A stretch of 64,000 bases of DNA, taken from positions 161,180 to 225,179 of the forward strand of contig NZ_QFXK01000004.1 of assembly GCF_003261635.1 (NCBI RefSeq). Reading direction: 5' to 3'. The position numbers and the translations under genes were made by a program. The stretch's first letter is position 1. The number at the start of each line of letters is the position of its first letter. The notes beneath the pieces were generated by a model. That model saw nothing but the letters and a program-made list of their open reading frames with translations, searched no databases and was not told the DNA's origin. Shown here in pieces: positions 8,782-18,800 of this stretch. Source of the DNA: Kribbella monticola (GTDB taxonomy: Bacteria; Actinomycetota; Actinomycetes; Propionibacteriales; Kribbellaceae).

Positions 8782-9807
8782 TCAGGCGGGTCGGTCTACC
8801 GACTTGCGGACCACCAGCGGACAGTCCAGAGCCGCGTGCTCCGCACCATCGCTTTCTCGTCCCTCGATTCGTGCGATCAGGGCATCAACGGCCCAGGCGC
8901 CCATCTCGTAGTGAGGCAGCGCGACTGTGGTCAGCCCGGGTCGGAGTCCATCGGCGATGAGCTCCTGGTTGTCGAACCCCACCACCGAAAGATCCTGGGG
9001 TATGCGCAGACCGAGCTCGGCCGCGGCGTGATAGACACCCATGGCCATCCGGTCGTTGAAGCAGAAAACCGCCGTCGGCCTGTTAGTTGCTTTTAGCAAC
9101 TGTTGTGCAGCCTGAAACCCACCTTCGGTGTCCGACCTGCCGGCCACTACCAGCCGCGGGTCGAACGTCAGGCCGGCCGCCTGCAAAGCCTGCTGGTATC
9201 CCTTGAGCCGGCCGTGCGTGGCAGGGATGTCGTCGATGTTGTTGAGATAGCCGATCCTGGTATGCCCGTGGCGGATCAGCTCCTCGGTAGCCGTCCTTCC
9301 GCCGGCGACCTCGTCAGGCACGACCGAAGGCACAGCGTGGTCCGAAGAACGCGCGTCGAGCAGGACGGTTGGTACGTCGCCCACCGCCTCCGGGATCTCG
9401 ACCTCTTGGTGGTACATCGTCGCGTAGAGAAAGCCGTCGACCTGCCGCTGCCGAAGCGCCCGGATCTCGGCCGCCTCGAACTCGCTGTCCGAGCCGGTGT
9501 TGACCAGCATCAACAACCACCCGGCCTTCGACGCGGCCTCCTGAGCGCCAAGGATCATCCGCCCGGCGTACGGCGTCGTCGCGATCTCATCACTAACCAA
9601 GGCCAGCATCTGCGACCGCTGAAGCCGCAGATTCCGCGCCATACTGCTCGGCGCATAACCCAACTCAGCCGCAGACTCGCGAACCCGATCCCGCGTGCTC
9701 TCGGTGATCCGCTTCCCAGGCGTGTCGTTGAGGACATGCGACACCGTCGTTACCGACACCCCGGCGTGCGCCGCCACATCCTTGATCGACACCTTGGCCT
9801 GCGACAT
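8782..9807 (-). CDS. LacI-family transcriptional regulator
   Basis: 341 residues. The N-terminal helix-turn-helix reads VSIKDVAAHAGVSVTTVSHVLND, with the hinge helix near residue 50, followed by a periplasmic-binding-protein-like sugar sensor domain. The start chosen has AAAGAG upstream; longer in-frame extensions run into the operator region. It precedes the sugar ABC operon on the same strand by 105 bases and very probably represses it, and its own promoter carries two operator-like sites. Confidence 0.9.
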   Translation of the reverse strand: MSQAKVSIKDVAAHAGVSVTTVSHVLNDTPGKRITESTRDRVRESAAELGYAPSSMARNLRLQRSQMLALVSDEIATTPYAGRMILGAQEAASKAGWLLMLVNTGSDSEFEAAEIRALRQRQVDGFLYATMYHQEVEIPEAVGDVPTVLLDARSSDHAVPSVVPDEVAGGRTATEELIRHGHTRIGYLNNIDDIPATHGRLKGYQQALQAAGLTFDPRLVVAGRSDTEGGFQAAQQLLKATNRPTAVFCFNDRMAMGVYHAAAELGLRIPQDLSVVGFDNQELIADGLRPGLTTVALPHYEMGAWAVDALIARIEGRESDGAEHAALDCPLVVRKSVDRPA

Positions 9808-9814
9808 CTCTTTG

Positions 9815-9897
9815 CCCAATCGTTTTTCCAACTGTTGAGGACTACAGTCGCCGCCTCTCTGCGGGCTGTCAAGATGTCGTGCCAAATCGTTTTTCCA
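9815..9897. promoter_or_regulatory. Pair of LacI-type operator sites
   Basis: Two related sites share TCGTTTTTCCA: CCCAATCGTTTTTCCA at 9815-9830 and TGCCAAATCGTTTTTCCA at 9880-9897. The second is an imperfect palindrome centred on CG, the usual LacI-family form. The first lies 8 bases upstream of the lacI start codon, consistent with autorepression. The sites are 67 bases apart. Confidence 0.55.
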
Positions 9898-9965
9898 GAT
9901 CTCTTGGCGCCTGGCCCTGCCGCAGCGGCTGTTCATGGTGTTTCCTCATGACGAGGGAGACAGCC

Positions 9966-10796
9966 ATGACACAGAACGGCCGCTCGGCAGGCTCGCGGCG
10001 CCCGGCGACGATCGTCGCTGCCGCCGTACTGATCACGGCGTTCTCCGCGGTACTGGCCGGACTCGCCGTCGTGTTTCTCAGAGGCCCGTCGACCTCCAGC
10101 CAGCCCGCGCTCCCGCTGCCGGCATCCAGTACTCCGGCCACCACGCCCACCTCGACACCCGGCGTCCCAGTATCGACTCCGCCCGCGTCTGTCTCGGCCA
10201 CGCCTTTTCGATACCAGCCACTGTGGCCCTTCACCTCGACAGCCGCAGCCGCCGCCTGGCAACGCACCTACCGCGAAGGCGGACAGCAGCCGTGGCACCT
10301 CGACGCGGAACAGACCGCCCTCTCCTTCACCACCGACTTCCTAGGCTTCACCGAGATCAACAAGGTCGTATCGAGCACGGTCCAGAAAAACGACGCCCGC
10401 ATCGCCGTAGGACATGCCGAAGGCGTCGCCGCAGTACTCCACCTGACCCGCATCGGCCAGGGCTCCGACGCCCCCTGGGAAGTCGTCGGAACCATCGACA
10501 CCACCCTCTCCCTCGACCACCCCCGCTACGGCGCCACCGTGACCTCCCCCATAACCGCAAGCGGCCTCATCACCGGCGTCGACGAATCCATCCGCCTAGA
10601 AGTCAGACAACCATCCACCCCCCACCCCCTCGGCGGATTCTGCTGCCTCCCCACCGGCGGCTCCGCCCACCCCTGGTCAACTCAAGTCACCTTCAAAGAC
10701 GCCACCGACCCGGCCCTAACCCTCATCGCCTCCACCGGCGGCCACCTCCACTCCCCCGAACGCTTCGCCATCACCGCCATCCGCTCTAGCCGATAG
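9966..10796 (+). CDS. Membrane-anchored secreted protein, Gmad2-like C-terminus
   Basis: 276 residues. A basic N-terminus and one hydrophobic span (about 15-40) are followed by a Ser/Thr/Pro linker (about 45-80) and a folded domain of about 190 residues presumed to lie outside the cell. The C-terminal 90 residues (VTSPITASGLI... to the end) resemble the Ig-like Gmad2 domain, a weak assignment. GAGGGAGA precedes the ATG; a second ATG 18 bases upstream is in frame. Divergent from lacI. From about 10500 onward the coding sequence becomes strongly C-rich at third positions. Confidence 0.7.
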   Translation: MTQNGRSAGSRRPATIVAAAVLITAFSAVLAGLAVVFLRGPSTSSQPALPLPASSTPATTPTSTPGVPVSTPPASVSATPFRYQPLWPFTSTAAAAAWQRTYREGGQQPWHLDAEQTALSFTTDFLGFTEINKVVSSTVQKNDARIAVGHAEGVAAVLHLTRIGQGSDAPWEVVGTIDTTLSLDHPRYGATVTSPITASGLITGVDESIRLEVRQPSTPHPLGGFCCLPTGGSAHPWSTQVTFKDATDPALTLIASTGGHLHSPERFAITAIRSSR

Positions 10797-10886
10797 CCGT
10801 CACCCTTCGACAGGCCTGCCGCCGGAACGTCCCGGCCTCCACTAACGTCTGTTGCCTAAAGCATCCGTCAGCCACAGGAGGCTCGC

Positions 10887-11291
10887 ATGAGCAACGGTTC
10901 GGTGATCGCCGCAGTACTCGGCTACGACGACGTCGAGCAGATCAAAGCAGACCAAGAGAACGCAGCTTTCCGCCTCGCCTACCTCCTCGACCTACCGGCC
11001 CGCACACCGGAGTCCCTCATGGTCTTCGCCAAGATCCTGTACCTCGTCAGCGAAGAAGCCGTCGTACCGTCCGTCCGCAACATCCCAGACCTCGTCGACG
11101 AAACCGGCCGAATCGCCGGCAAGGCCGCACCTCTCGACGAGAACCTCCGCCTAGCAGCAGCCCGCGGCTTCGGCGTCGACAACGACCCCGATTCAGTAGC
11201 GGCCGTCTACAAGGTCTGCGACCGAGCAGTCCGCTTCCTCTTCAAAGCCATCACCATCTCCCGCGGCGAAACCGACCAGCCTACTGCCTGA
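10887..11291 (+). CDS. Hypothetical cytoplasmic protein
   Basis: 134 residues, mostly helical, no signal peptide or membrane span. A strong ribosome site (AGGAGG, 7 bases before ATG) supports expression. The sequence has a DENLRLAAARGFGVDNDPDSV segment near the C-terminus. I do not recognise the family and the neighbours give no clear role. Confidence 0.7.
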   Translation: MSNGSVIAAVLGYDDVEQIKADQENAAFRLAYLLDLPARTPESLMVFAKILYLVSEEAVVPSVRNIPDLVDETGRIAGKAAPLDENLRLAAARGFGVDNDPDSVAAVYKVCDRAVRFLFKAITISRGETDQPTA

Positions 11292-11441
11292 TCAGGCCGT
11301 CGCACGCTCAGTCACCTCCAACCAGCATCAACACCTGTCACCCACCCCACAGCCGCCCGCGATTCCGCACCTGTGGATAACTCACGAACCAGCCACTCCC
11401 GGCGCTCTATCCTGATCAACGTCCGACCAGAAAGGGTTGCC

Positions 11442-11801
11442 ATGGACCACCCGGAAACAGAGCACCTACTCCCCAACGGAGACCGCGTCTGGGTCATCAA
11501 AACCTCCGAGGCAGCACGCCTCCTGCCCAATGTGCTGGAACTCTTCCGCTCCGGCAAGCCCGAACCAATGGTCTTCGGCGACGCCGGCCAGCCAGAAGCC
11601 GTCGTCATCCCGTGGCAGATGTGGCAGCGCCTCGAAGCCCTCGCTGCAGACGAAGACAGAGGCTTCGAACACCTCTATGAGACAGCGCGCGAACGCCTGG
11701 CCAACCCGCAGCCCTCCATCCCGATCGAGGAGGTGGCTGCGGAGCTCGGCTGGGATCTCGACGAGAAGATCGACGACTCCGATCTCGGGAAGCCACTGTG
11801 A
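11442..11801 (+). CDS. Phd/YefM-like antitoxin candidate
   Basis: 119 residues from an ATG preceded by AGAAAGGG. Residues 20-65 follow the Phd/YefM pattern: a helix SEAARLLPNVLELFRSG, then a strand with MVFGDAGQPEAVVIPWQMWQRLEAL, matching the usual RxGxPxAVLVP...L motif. The C-terminal 45 residues are acidic and could cover the toxin. The stop overlaps the next gene's GTG (GTGA), the usual coupling of a toxin-antitoxin pair. Assigned from pattern and arrangement. Confidence 0.62.
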   Translation: MDHPETEHLLPNGDRVWVIKTSEAARLLPNVLELFRSGKPEPMVFGDAGQPEAVVIPWQMWQRLEALAADEDRGFEHLYETARERLANPQPSIPIEEVAAELGWDLDEKIDDSDLGKPL

Positions 11802-12448
11802 CCAGTTACCGACTACTGGTGGCGCCCGAGGTCAGACGACAACTGGCCGAACTGGGCCGCGCCGCGCAAAGCCAACCCCGAGGATTGCGCGATCGTGAAT
11901 ACCGCGCGTTGCGACTCGGCTTGCAAGCGTTGGCCAACGGGCAGGAAGCAGCTTTCGGAGGCAAGCGCCTGGGCTTCTCGGCCAAACACCACGACCTCCG
12001 CGACTGCGCGGAGATCAAGCTGCCGGTCGTCCAGGAGACCCGGAAGAATCAGGATCTCGGCCGCTCACACCGCCTGATCTACCGGGAGTTCGAGCCCGAG
12101 GACGGCGGTCCGCCGTACCGTCAGGTGATCTCATTCGAGCATCGAGGCGACGACCGCCCTTTTGAAGTCGCCGGCCAACGTCTCGGCCGCGAAATAGGAT
12201 CCAGACACCAGGCGCTCGATGCTGTCTCAAACCTGCGTCCTCAGTTCGGCCCCCGAGAATCAAGCGAAGCCGCACCGATCCGCCGGCCACTCCCACCGGA
12301 CATCCGAGCGGCCCTCGCCGCCGCTTCCGACGTTGCCCCTGCTCGCGGAGCCGTCAACCCACCCGGCACGGCCACCTCCCCACGAGCCCCCACCGGTCGG
12401 CACTCCCCCACAAGACCCGAGCCCGACCGCCAGCACAACGACGGGTAG
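11798..12448 (+). CDS. RelE/ParE-like toxin candidate with long C-terminal tail
   Basis: 216 residues from GTG overlapping the antitoxin by 4 bases. The first 140 residues look like a RelE/ParE fold: SYRLLVAPEVRRQLAEL helix, a LRLGLQAL segment, then basic strands with DLRDCAEIKLP and a HRLIYREF strand. The remaining 75 residues are Pro/Arg-rich and have no counterpart in usual 90-130-residue toxins. Such enzymes cut mRNA on the ribosome or poison gyrase; which applies here is not visible. Confidence 0.55.
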   Translation: MTSYRLLVAPEVRRQLAELGRAAQSQPRGLRDREYRALRLGLQALANGQEAAFGGKRLGFSAKHHDLRDCAEIKLPVVQETRKNQDLGRSHRLIYREFEPEDGGPPYRQVISFEHRGDDRPFEVAGQRLGREIGSRHQALDAVSNLRPQFGPRESSEAAPIRRPLPPDIRAALAAASDVAPARGAVNPPGTATSPRAPTGRHSPTRPEPDRQHNDG

Positions 12449-12461
12449 GCAGGATTCCGTA

Positions 12462-13037
12462 CTACGAACGCTCGCCGCCACCGCGTGCTGGTCCACAGAC
12501 CATCAACTGCTGCGCAGCTTCAACGATCTGTGCCCAGGGCAACGGACGTCGATCTCCCTCGGAGCGGGGCTCGTGAAGGGCCCAGATGTCATTGCCGTAC
12601 AGGAGTTGGACACCGGTACTCCGCAGTACCTCAAGGTGCGCTCGGCACGCAGGATGACGCGCGTGCGCAGCGTTCACTCGCGGGAACACGAGCATGGGAA
12701 TCGTGTTGACGCTTTCGCAGAGGGCAGACAGCGCCTGGTTGTCGCCGATGCCGAGTGCCAGCTTGGCAACCGTGTTCGCCGACGCCGGCCCAACGACGTA
12801 CGCATCAGCCCTCGGATGCGACCGCTCCTCACCAGGAAGCCGCGGCTCCGACCGCACCGGGAGCCCGGTCACCGCCTCGAGCTTGCCGATCTCACCAATG
12901 TCTTCCAACCATCGAGCAGCCGGCGTCACAGCGACCGTATGCCCCAAAGCGACGAGCGGTTCAACCAAGCCGGAGCGCAAGTGCTCGACGCCGCCCGCCC
13001 CACTCGCAACGACGCCGACCACCTTGCACTCACTCAC
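12462..13037 (-). CDS. Flavoprotein, HFCD (phosphopantothenoylcysteine decarboxylase-like) family
   Basis: 191 residues from GTG with GGGAG 8 bases upstream. A Rossmann-like start (VVGVVASGAGGVEHL) binds the FMN phosphate, and the family motif PASANTVAKLALGIGDN (about 102-118) holds FMN; PRVNA (about 137-141) takes the place of the PAMN segment of decarboxylases. It lacks the synthetase half of CoaBC, so a peptidyl-Cys or other thiol-related decarboxylase is possible. It stands alone, convergent with the toxin gene. Confidence 0.78.
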   Translation of the reverse strand: MSECKVVGVVASGAGGVEHLRSGLVEPLVALGHTVAVTPAARWLEDIGEIGKLEAVTGLPVRSEPRLPGEERSHPRADAYVVGPASANTVAKLALGIGDNQALSALCESVNTIPMLVFPRVNAAHARHPACRAHLEVLRSTGVQLLYGNDIWALHEPRSEGDRRPLPWAQIVEAAQQLMVCGPARGGGERS

Positions 13038-13063
13038 CCGCGTGCTCCCAGTCTTCGTACGGA

Positions 13064-13492
13064 TCAGCCGGTTTGCTCGACCAAGCTCTCCCGGAGTCGC
13101 CGGGCCAGTCCCTTCGGCGCCATGATGCAGTAGCTCTCGGCAAGCAGTTCGGCTACCTCATCCCAGTCGGTCTCGTCCTCGTCGAGCACGATCCCCACGA
13201 CATCGTGGCCCCACTGTGCTTTGAAGAACGGGTGCCCCACAGTGGTCAGCGCGGCAAGCTCAGGCCCCGCCGCACGAAACGTCATCACGGTCACCGGTCC
13301 GTCATCGCCGACCGCCTCGGCGTACGACGCCGGAACCCCCGACACGATCGTCAGCACGTGCGCAAACGTCCTCTTCCGGATCCGCCACCGCGTCCCCACC
13401 CACGCATCCTCTTCATACGCATCCGGGAACCCTTCGCAGATCTCCCCCAACCGCTCCACGATCCCCACCGGCGCGTCCCTGGTCTCAGCCAC
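13064..13492 (-). CDS. MmcQ/YjbR-like protein
   Basis: 142 residues from a GTG placed 4 bases after GAGGAGGT, preferred over the GTG 18 bases upstream that lies ahead of this ribosome site. The fold pattern is CyaY/YjbR-like: an N-terminal helix with YEEDAWVGTRWRIRKRTFAHVL, then strands and a C-terminal helix with ESYCIMAPKGLARRL. Family members are small DNA-binding or unknown proteins. The gene is 26 bases upstream of the flavoprotein on the same strand, so they may share a transcript. Confidence 0.7.
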   Translation of the reverse strand: MAETRDAPVGIVERLGEICEGFPDAYEEDAWVGTRWRIRKRTFAHVLTIVSGVPASYAEAVGDDGPVTVMTFRAAGPELAALTTVGHPFFKAQWGHDVVGIVLDEDETDWDEVAELLAESYCIMAPKGLARRLRESLVEQTG

Positions 13493-13569
13493 CCTGACCT
13501 CCTCACCCACCCGACGCTAACGCCACCCTCCGACAGTTTCCGCAGCCGCGCCAAGTCTCGCCCAGGCAG

Positions 13570-14529
13570 TCAGTCAACCGACGCCGCCGCCCGGTGGAAG
13601 CGATCCCCCAGCATCCGAAGGGCATTCGCCAACTCGGGAGCATCCAGTACTACGAAGTCGACGCCCAGCATCCCGATCCAGAGCGCGAGCTGCTGCGGAT
13701 CGTCCGAGCCGACCGTGATGAGACAGGTGTCGTCGTCGATCGGCTCAGGCGTGATCGGCACCGGCATCCTGGCGATCACGTACTCCGCCGACGCGTGCAC
13801 CCGAATCCACGCGGAGTAGCGCCAAACCGCCGTACCGACTCTCGACCGCACATAGTCAGCCACATCCTCGAACGGCAACTCCCTCGGCGCGAACCGCGGC
13901 CCCGTCGGCGTACGAGGTTTCATCCGATCCACCCGAAACGTCCGCCAGTCGTCGCGATCGTTGTCCCAGGCAACCAGGTACCATCGCCGTCCCCAGGTGA
14001 CCAGCCGATGCGGTTCCGTAGTACGGACGCTCTCCTCACTCGCGCGACTCGAGTAGCCGAACCGCAGTCGCTCGTGCGCGCGAATCGCAGCCGCAACCGC
14101 AGTCAACACCTCGCCGTCGACGGTTGGCCCGGAGCCCGGTACTGCGACAACGGCGGACTGCATCGCGTTCACCCGGTGTCGCAGTCGTGAGGGCAGCACC
14201 TGCTCGAGCTTCACGAGCGCCCCGACCGAGGCTTCCTCGATGCCCGCAACGCTCCCGCCGGCCGCAGTACGGAGTCCAACCGCAACAGCCACCGCCTCGT
14301 CGTCATCGAGCAACAACGGCGGCAGCGCAGCGCCCGCACCTAGCCGATAACCGCCGGCGACGCCCGGCTGAGCGTGGACCGGATACCCGAGTGTCCGCAG
14401 CCGCTCGATGTCGGTCCGGAGCGTCCTGGTCGAGATCCCGAGTCGCTCGGCGAGCTCAGGCCCGGCCCAGTCGCGCTGCTTCTGGAGGAGCGAGAGGAGT
14501 CTCAGGAGTCGCGCGGAGGTTTCCAGCAT
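13570..14529 (-). CDS. WYL-domain transcriptional regulator
   Basis: 319 residues. Winged helix of DeoR/HTH_11 type at residues 8-60 ([20 protein letters not shown]) and a WYL domain at about 145-215 with RWYLVAWD and FRVDRM; a WCX-like tail follows. These regulators sense nucleotides or other small ligands. Divergent from the epoxide hydrolase gene with a palindrome between them, so it probably controls that gene and itself. Confidence 0.88.
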   Translation of the reverse strand: MLETSARLLRLLSLLQKQRDWAGPELAERLGISTRTLRTDIERLRTLGYPVHAQPGVAGGYRLGAGAALPPLLLDDDEAVAVAVGLRTAAGGSVAGIEEASVGALVKLEQVLPSRLRHRVNAMQSAVVAVPGSGPTVDGEVLTAVAAAIRAHERLRFGYSSRASEESVRTTEPHRLVTWGRRWYLVAWDNDRDDWRTFRVDRMKPRTPTGPRFAPRELPFEDVADYVRSRVGTAVWRYSAWIRVHASAEYVIARMPVPITPEPIDDDTCLITVGSDDPQQLALWIGMLGVDFVVLDAPELANALRMLGDRFHRAAASVD

Positions 14530-14550
14530 TTCTCGATCTTCTCAGCAATC

Positions 14551-14569
14551 GCGGAAGGAAGTCTTCCGC
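14551..14569. promoter_or_regulatory. Palindromic operator candidate
   Basis: Perfect inverted repeat GCGGAAG-GAAGT-CTTCCGC in the 62-base gap between the WYL regulator and the epoxide hydrolase, 22 bases from the regulator start and 22 bases from the hydrolase start. Position and symmetry suit the binding site of the neighbouring regulator. Confidence 0.55.
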
Positions 14570-14591
14570 AATAGTTTCTAGCGTTGGAGCC

Positions 14592-15764
14592 ATGAACACT
14601 TCAGCGATTCGCCCCTTCCGCATCGAGATCCCGCAGACCGACCTGGACGACCTCCGGTCCCGGCTGGCCCACACCCGCTGGCCGGAGCCGGCGCCGACGG
14701 AGGCGGCCGACTTCAGCCGCGGCGTACCGCTGTCCTATCTCCGCGAGCTGGCCCAATATTGGGGCAACGATTTCGACTGGCGCGCCCAAGAGGCCCGGCT
14801 CAACTCGTACCCTCAGTTCCTCACCGAGATCGACGGCCAGACGATCCACTTCCTCCACGTACCCTCCCCCGTACCTTCCGCGACGCCGCTGCTCATGACC
14901 CATGGCTACCCCGGATCGTTCGTGGAGTTCCTCGAACTGATCAACCCGCTCACCAACCCGGTCGCCCACGGCGGCTCAACAGCCGACGCCTTCCACCTCG
15001 TCATCCCTTCCATCACAGGCTTCGGCTTCTCGACACCGGTCTCGTCTCCCGGCTGGGAGGTCGCCCGTACTACGGAAGCCTTCGCCGTCCTCATGGACCG
15101 CCTCGGCTACACCCGCTATGGCGCCCACGGCGGCGACGTCGGCGCCGGCATCACCGGCCGACTCGCCGCGTTGTATCCCGACCGCGTCATCGGCACCCTC
15201 GTCAACAGCGACCGAGGCTCACTCGGCCTGGCCGGCGAACAGTTCCCCATCCCCGACCACCTCACCGAGGACGAACTCGCCGTCGTCAACGCCGAACGCG
15301 AGTCCTGGAAGGCCGAACGCGGCTACCTGGACCTCCAGTCCCACCGCCCCGAAACCATCGCCGCAGCCCTCACCGCCTCCCCCGTCGCCCAACTGGCCTG
15401 GATCACCGACAAGTTCCAAACCTGGACCAACCCCGCCGCCCTCACCCCCGACCAGGCAGTCCCCCGCGACCAACTCCTGACCAACATCACCCTCTACTGG
15501 TTCACCCGCACAGGCGCCACCTCCGCCCGCTTCCTCTGGGAAGCAGCCCACTCCGGCCTCTCCTGGCTAGCCCCCTCCACCGTCCCCGCAGGCTGGTCCA
15601 TCTTCAACACCACCCCAGTCCTCCGCCGCTTCATGGACCCCACCCACCAATCCCCCTTCTGGTCCGACCACAAGGAAGGCGGCCACTTCGCCGCCATGGA
15701 AGCCCCAGCCTTGTTGGTCGACGACCTCCGCACGTTCTTCAAAACCCTGCAGCCTGGCGCCTGA
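14592..15764 (+). CDS. Epoxide hydrolase family protein
   Basis: 390 residues. N-terminal epoxide-hydrolase domain ([11 protein letters not shown] at 61-71), then an alpha/beta hydrolase core with the canonical oxyanion motif HGYP (104-107), nucleophile Asp182 in GGDVG, and the catalytic His in [10 protein letters not shown] near the C-terminus. It is a paralogue of the partial gene at the window start. Expected to hydrolyse epoxides to diols in the cytoplasm. Controlled by the divergent WYL regulator by position. GGAG lies just before the ATG. Confidence 0.9.
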   Translation: MNTSAIRPFRIEIPQTDLDDLRSRLAHTRWPEPAPTEAADFSRGVPLSYLRELAQYWGNDFDWRAQEARLNSYPQFLTEIDGQTIHFLHVPSPVPSATPLLMTHGYPGSFVEFLELINPLTNPVAHGGSTADAFHLVIPSITGFGFSTPVSSPGWEVARTTEAFAVLMDRLGYTRYGAHGGDVGAGITGRLAALYPDRVIGTLVNSDRGSLGLAGEQFPIPDHLTEDELAVVNAERESWKAERGYLDLQSHRPETIAAALTASPVAQLAWITDKFQTWTNPAALTPDQAVPRDQLLTNITLYWFTRTGATSARFLWEAAHSGLSWLAPSTVPAGWSIFNTTPVLRRFMDPTHQSPFWSDHKEGGHFAAMEAPALLVDDLRTFFKTLQPGA

Positions 15765-15776
15765 ACCCGTCATCGC

Positions 15777-15814
15777 CACCTCAGCCCGACCGCAGCGCCG
15801 GTCGGACTGAGGTG
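15777..15814 (+). terminator. Hairpin terminator after epoxide hydrolase
   Basis: CACCTCAGCCCGACC pairs with GGTCGGACTGAGGTG (14 of 15 pairs) around an 8-base loop, 12 bases after the stop codon. Confidence 0.7.
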
Positions 15815-15890
15815 CTTCAGACACGCTCAGGGTGTGAGGTCCAGAGATTGTCGGGGCAATCTGGCAGGCTCTCCGCGAGGTGGTGACTGG

Positions 15891-18800
15891 ATGAAGCCTG
15901 GAATCTATGACGCGCTCGTAACCAACGGTCTGGTTGACGTTCTTGATCAGACAGACGGACTCACGTCTCTGGTAGAAGATATTGACGATGCGGACCAGCC
16001 TGAGGTGCTTGCGCGCCACGTTCGGGACGCCGTACTGCGAACGCTCGGTGCAACCCGCGACCAAGGAGAACGGGTAGCGCTTGTCAATGATTTGCTCAGC
16101 CGTCTGCCAGCAGAGAACGACCTCCTGCCTGACGCGAAACCACAGCAGCTACTCGCGCTCTATCCTCCGGCTGGGCCTGGTGTTCATCGGCCAGGCGGTC
16201 TCCGTCCAAGCACTCCGCTATCGGACGCGGCCCTCCTGACAAATGCTCACGGCGAACCGGCACTCGGCTCCGAACTACGCGCCGAGATCGACACCTCCGA
16301 TGAAGTCGACCTGCTCTGCGCTTTCGTCAAGTGGTACGGACTGCGGCTCCTCGAGCCCGAATTGTCGCGCCTGCGACAACGTGACGCTCCGCTCCGGGTG
16401 ATCACCACGACCTACCTCGGAGCCACTGATCGCCACGCGCTCGACCGCCTTGTGACTGACTTCGGCGCCGAGGTGAAGATCCAGTACGACGTACTCCGCA
16501 CGCGCCTGCACGCAAAGGCCTGGCTCTTTCGCCGCAACACGGGCTTCGATACTGCGTACGTCGGATCGTCCAACCTCTCGCGGGCAGCGCTTCTTGATGG
16601 GGTCGAGTGGAATGTTCGGCTCTCTCGGATCGCAACGCCGAGCCTTCTCAAGAAGTTCGCCGCGACGTTCGATACGTACTGGAATGATTCGACCTTCGAG
16701 ACCTACAACCCGGAGCACGACCGCGACCGCCTTGACGACGCTCTAGCCGAGGCCGGCAACCGCAAAACGACCGACCGCGTGACGATCTCACTCGCCGGCC
16801 TAGAGGTACGACCGCGGCCTTACCAAGCCGAGATGCTCGAGACAATCGCTGTCGAGCGCGAAGTCCACGACCGCCATCGGAATCTCGTGGTGGCGGCAAC
16901 AGGAACCGGCAAGACCGTCATTGCTGCGCTCGACTATCGGCGCCTCCGAGACGCCGCGATGGCCCGCGGAGAGCAAGCACCATCTCTCCTCTTCATCGCT
17001 CATCGCCGCGAGATCCTGCAGCAGTCGCTGCGCACCTATCGCGAGGTACTCAACGATGCAAACTTTGGCGAGGAGTACTTCTCAGGCGCGCGGCCAGAGC
17101 GGTGGAACCATGTCTTCGCCTCTGTACAGGCCTTGACGAATTACGACATCACCACCATGCCTGCAGAGTCCTTCGACATCCTGGTCGTCGATGAGTTCCA
17201 TCACGCCGCAGCTCGGACCTATCGAAAGCTGCTTGGTCACCTTCAACCCCGAGAACTCCTGGGACTGACGGCTACACCGGAACGTACCGACGGTTTCGAT
17301 CTACAGTCCTATTTTGGTGGAAGGACCGCAGTCGAGCTTCGTCTCTGGGATGCCCTCTCGGATGATCTCCTGTGCCCATTCCATTACTTCGGCATCGCGG
17401 ACGGCACAAGCCTCGCCGATGTGCAGTGGAAGCGGGGAAGATATGACGAGGTACAGCTAGAAGGCTTGTACACCGGTAACGCCAGGCGTGCCGCCATCGT
17501 CTTACGCGAACTCAGGGACAAGCTCACTGATGTACGCAAGATGCGCGCACTCGGTTTCTGCGTATCAGTCGCCCACGCCGAGTACATGGCCAAGGTCTTC
17601 AACGACGCGGGCATCCCCGCTCTCGCGGTCTCCGGTCGGTCGCTAACTGTCGAGCGCGATCAGGCTCTTCGCGATCTGAAGGATCGTCGAGTAAACGCCC
17701 TCTTCGCGGCTGACTTGTTCAACGAAGGCCTCGACCTACCCGAAGTCGACACCGTCCTCTTCCTACGCCCCACCGAGAGCCCAACTGTTTTCCTCCAGCA
17801 ACTTGGTCGCGGACTACGCCAAGCGACAGGAAAGCCCGTCCTCACGGCACTCGATTTCGTAGGCCATCAACGCAAGGAGTTTCGCTTCGACAAGCGTTTC
17901 AGAGCCCTCACCGGCCAAACGCGCAAGGGACTCCAACGGCAGGTGGAGAAGGGGTTCCCGCTTCTTCCGTCGGGCTGTCAGATCGTTTTGGACAAAGTCA
18001 CGCAAGCAGCCGTGCTACAGAATCTGCGCGACCAACTGACCGGGAGCAAGCGCGAGATCGTTGCGGAGTTGCGTGCCCATCCACACCAGAACCTGCCGAC
18101 GTTCCTGCATGAGTCCGGTATCGAGCTCAGTGATGTTCTGCGGGACAAGCGCAGCTGGACCAGCCTTCGCCGAGAGGCCGGCATACCGACTCCAAGCGGC
18201 GGAGATCACGAAGCCGCCTTGCTTCGACGAGTACGTGCCCTCGCCCATGTCGACGATCCCATCCGCATGCAGGCTTATCGAGCCCTTCTAGCGGACAAGG
18301 CGCCGTCCTATGAAGATTTGGACGCTGACCAACAACTGCACGCGCAAATGCTGTTCTTCTCACTCTGGCCAAATGGTGGCGGCTTCGACTCGTTCGGAGC
18401 GGGGCTTGCCGCGCTCAGAGCTGAACACGCCCTCCGTGATGAACTGCTCCAGGTCATCGACATCACGATGGATCGCGCCCGCCATCGGACGCTTCAACTG
18501 ACCGGAAAGCTCGCCAGCGTGCCTCTTCGCATTCATGCAAGCTACCAGCGCGAGGAGATCCTGACCGCACTTCGCTACGCAGACTTGGAACGCCATCGAC
18601 CGAGCACCTTCCAACAGGGCGTCGTGTACTCACCGGAGATCGATACCGATGCGTTCCTAGTGACACTTCAGAAGTCTGAGGCGGACTACTCGCCAACCAC
18701 CATGTATCGCGACTACGCAATCAGCCCGACCCTGTTCCATTGGGAGACACAGAGCGCCACCTCAGTGACCTCCAAGACAGGCCAGCGCTACATTGACCAC

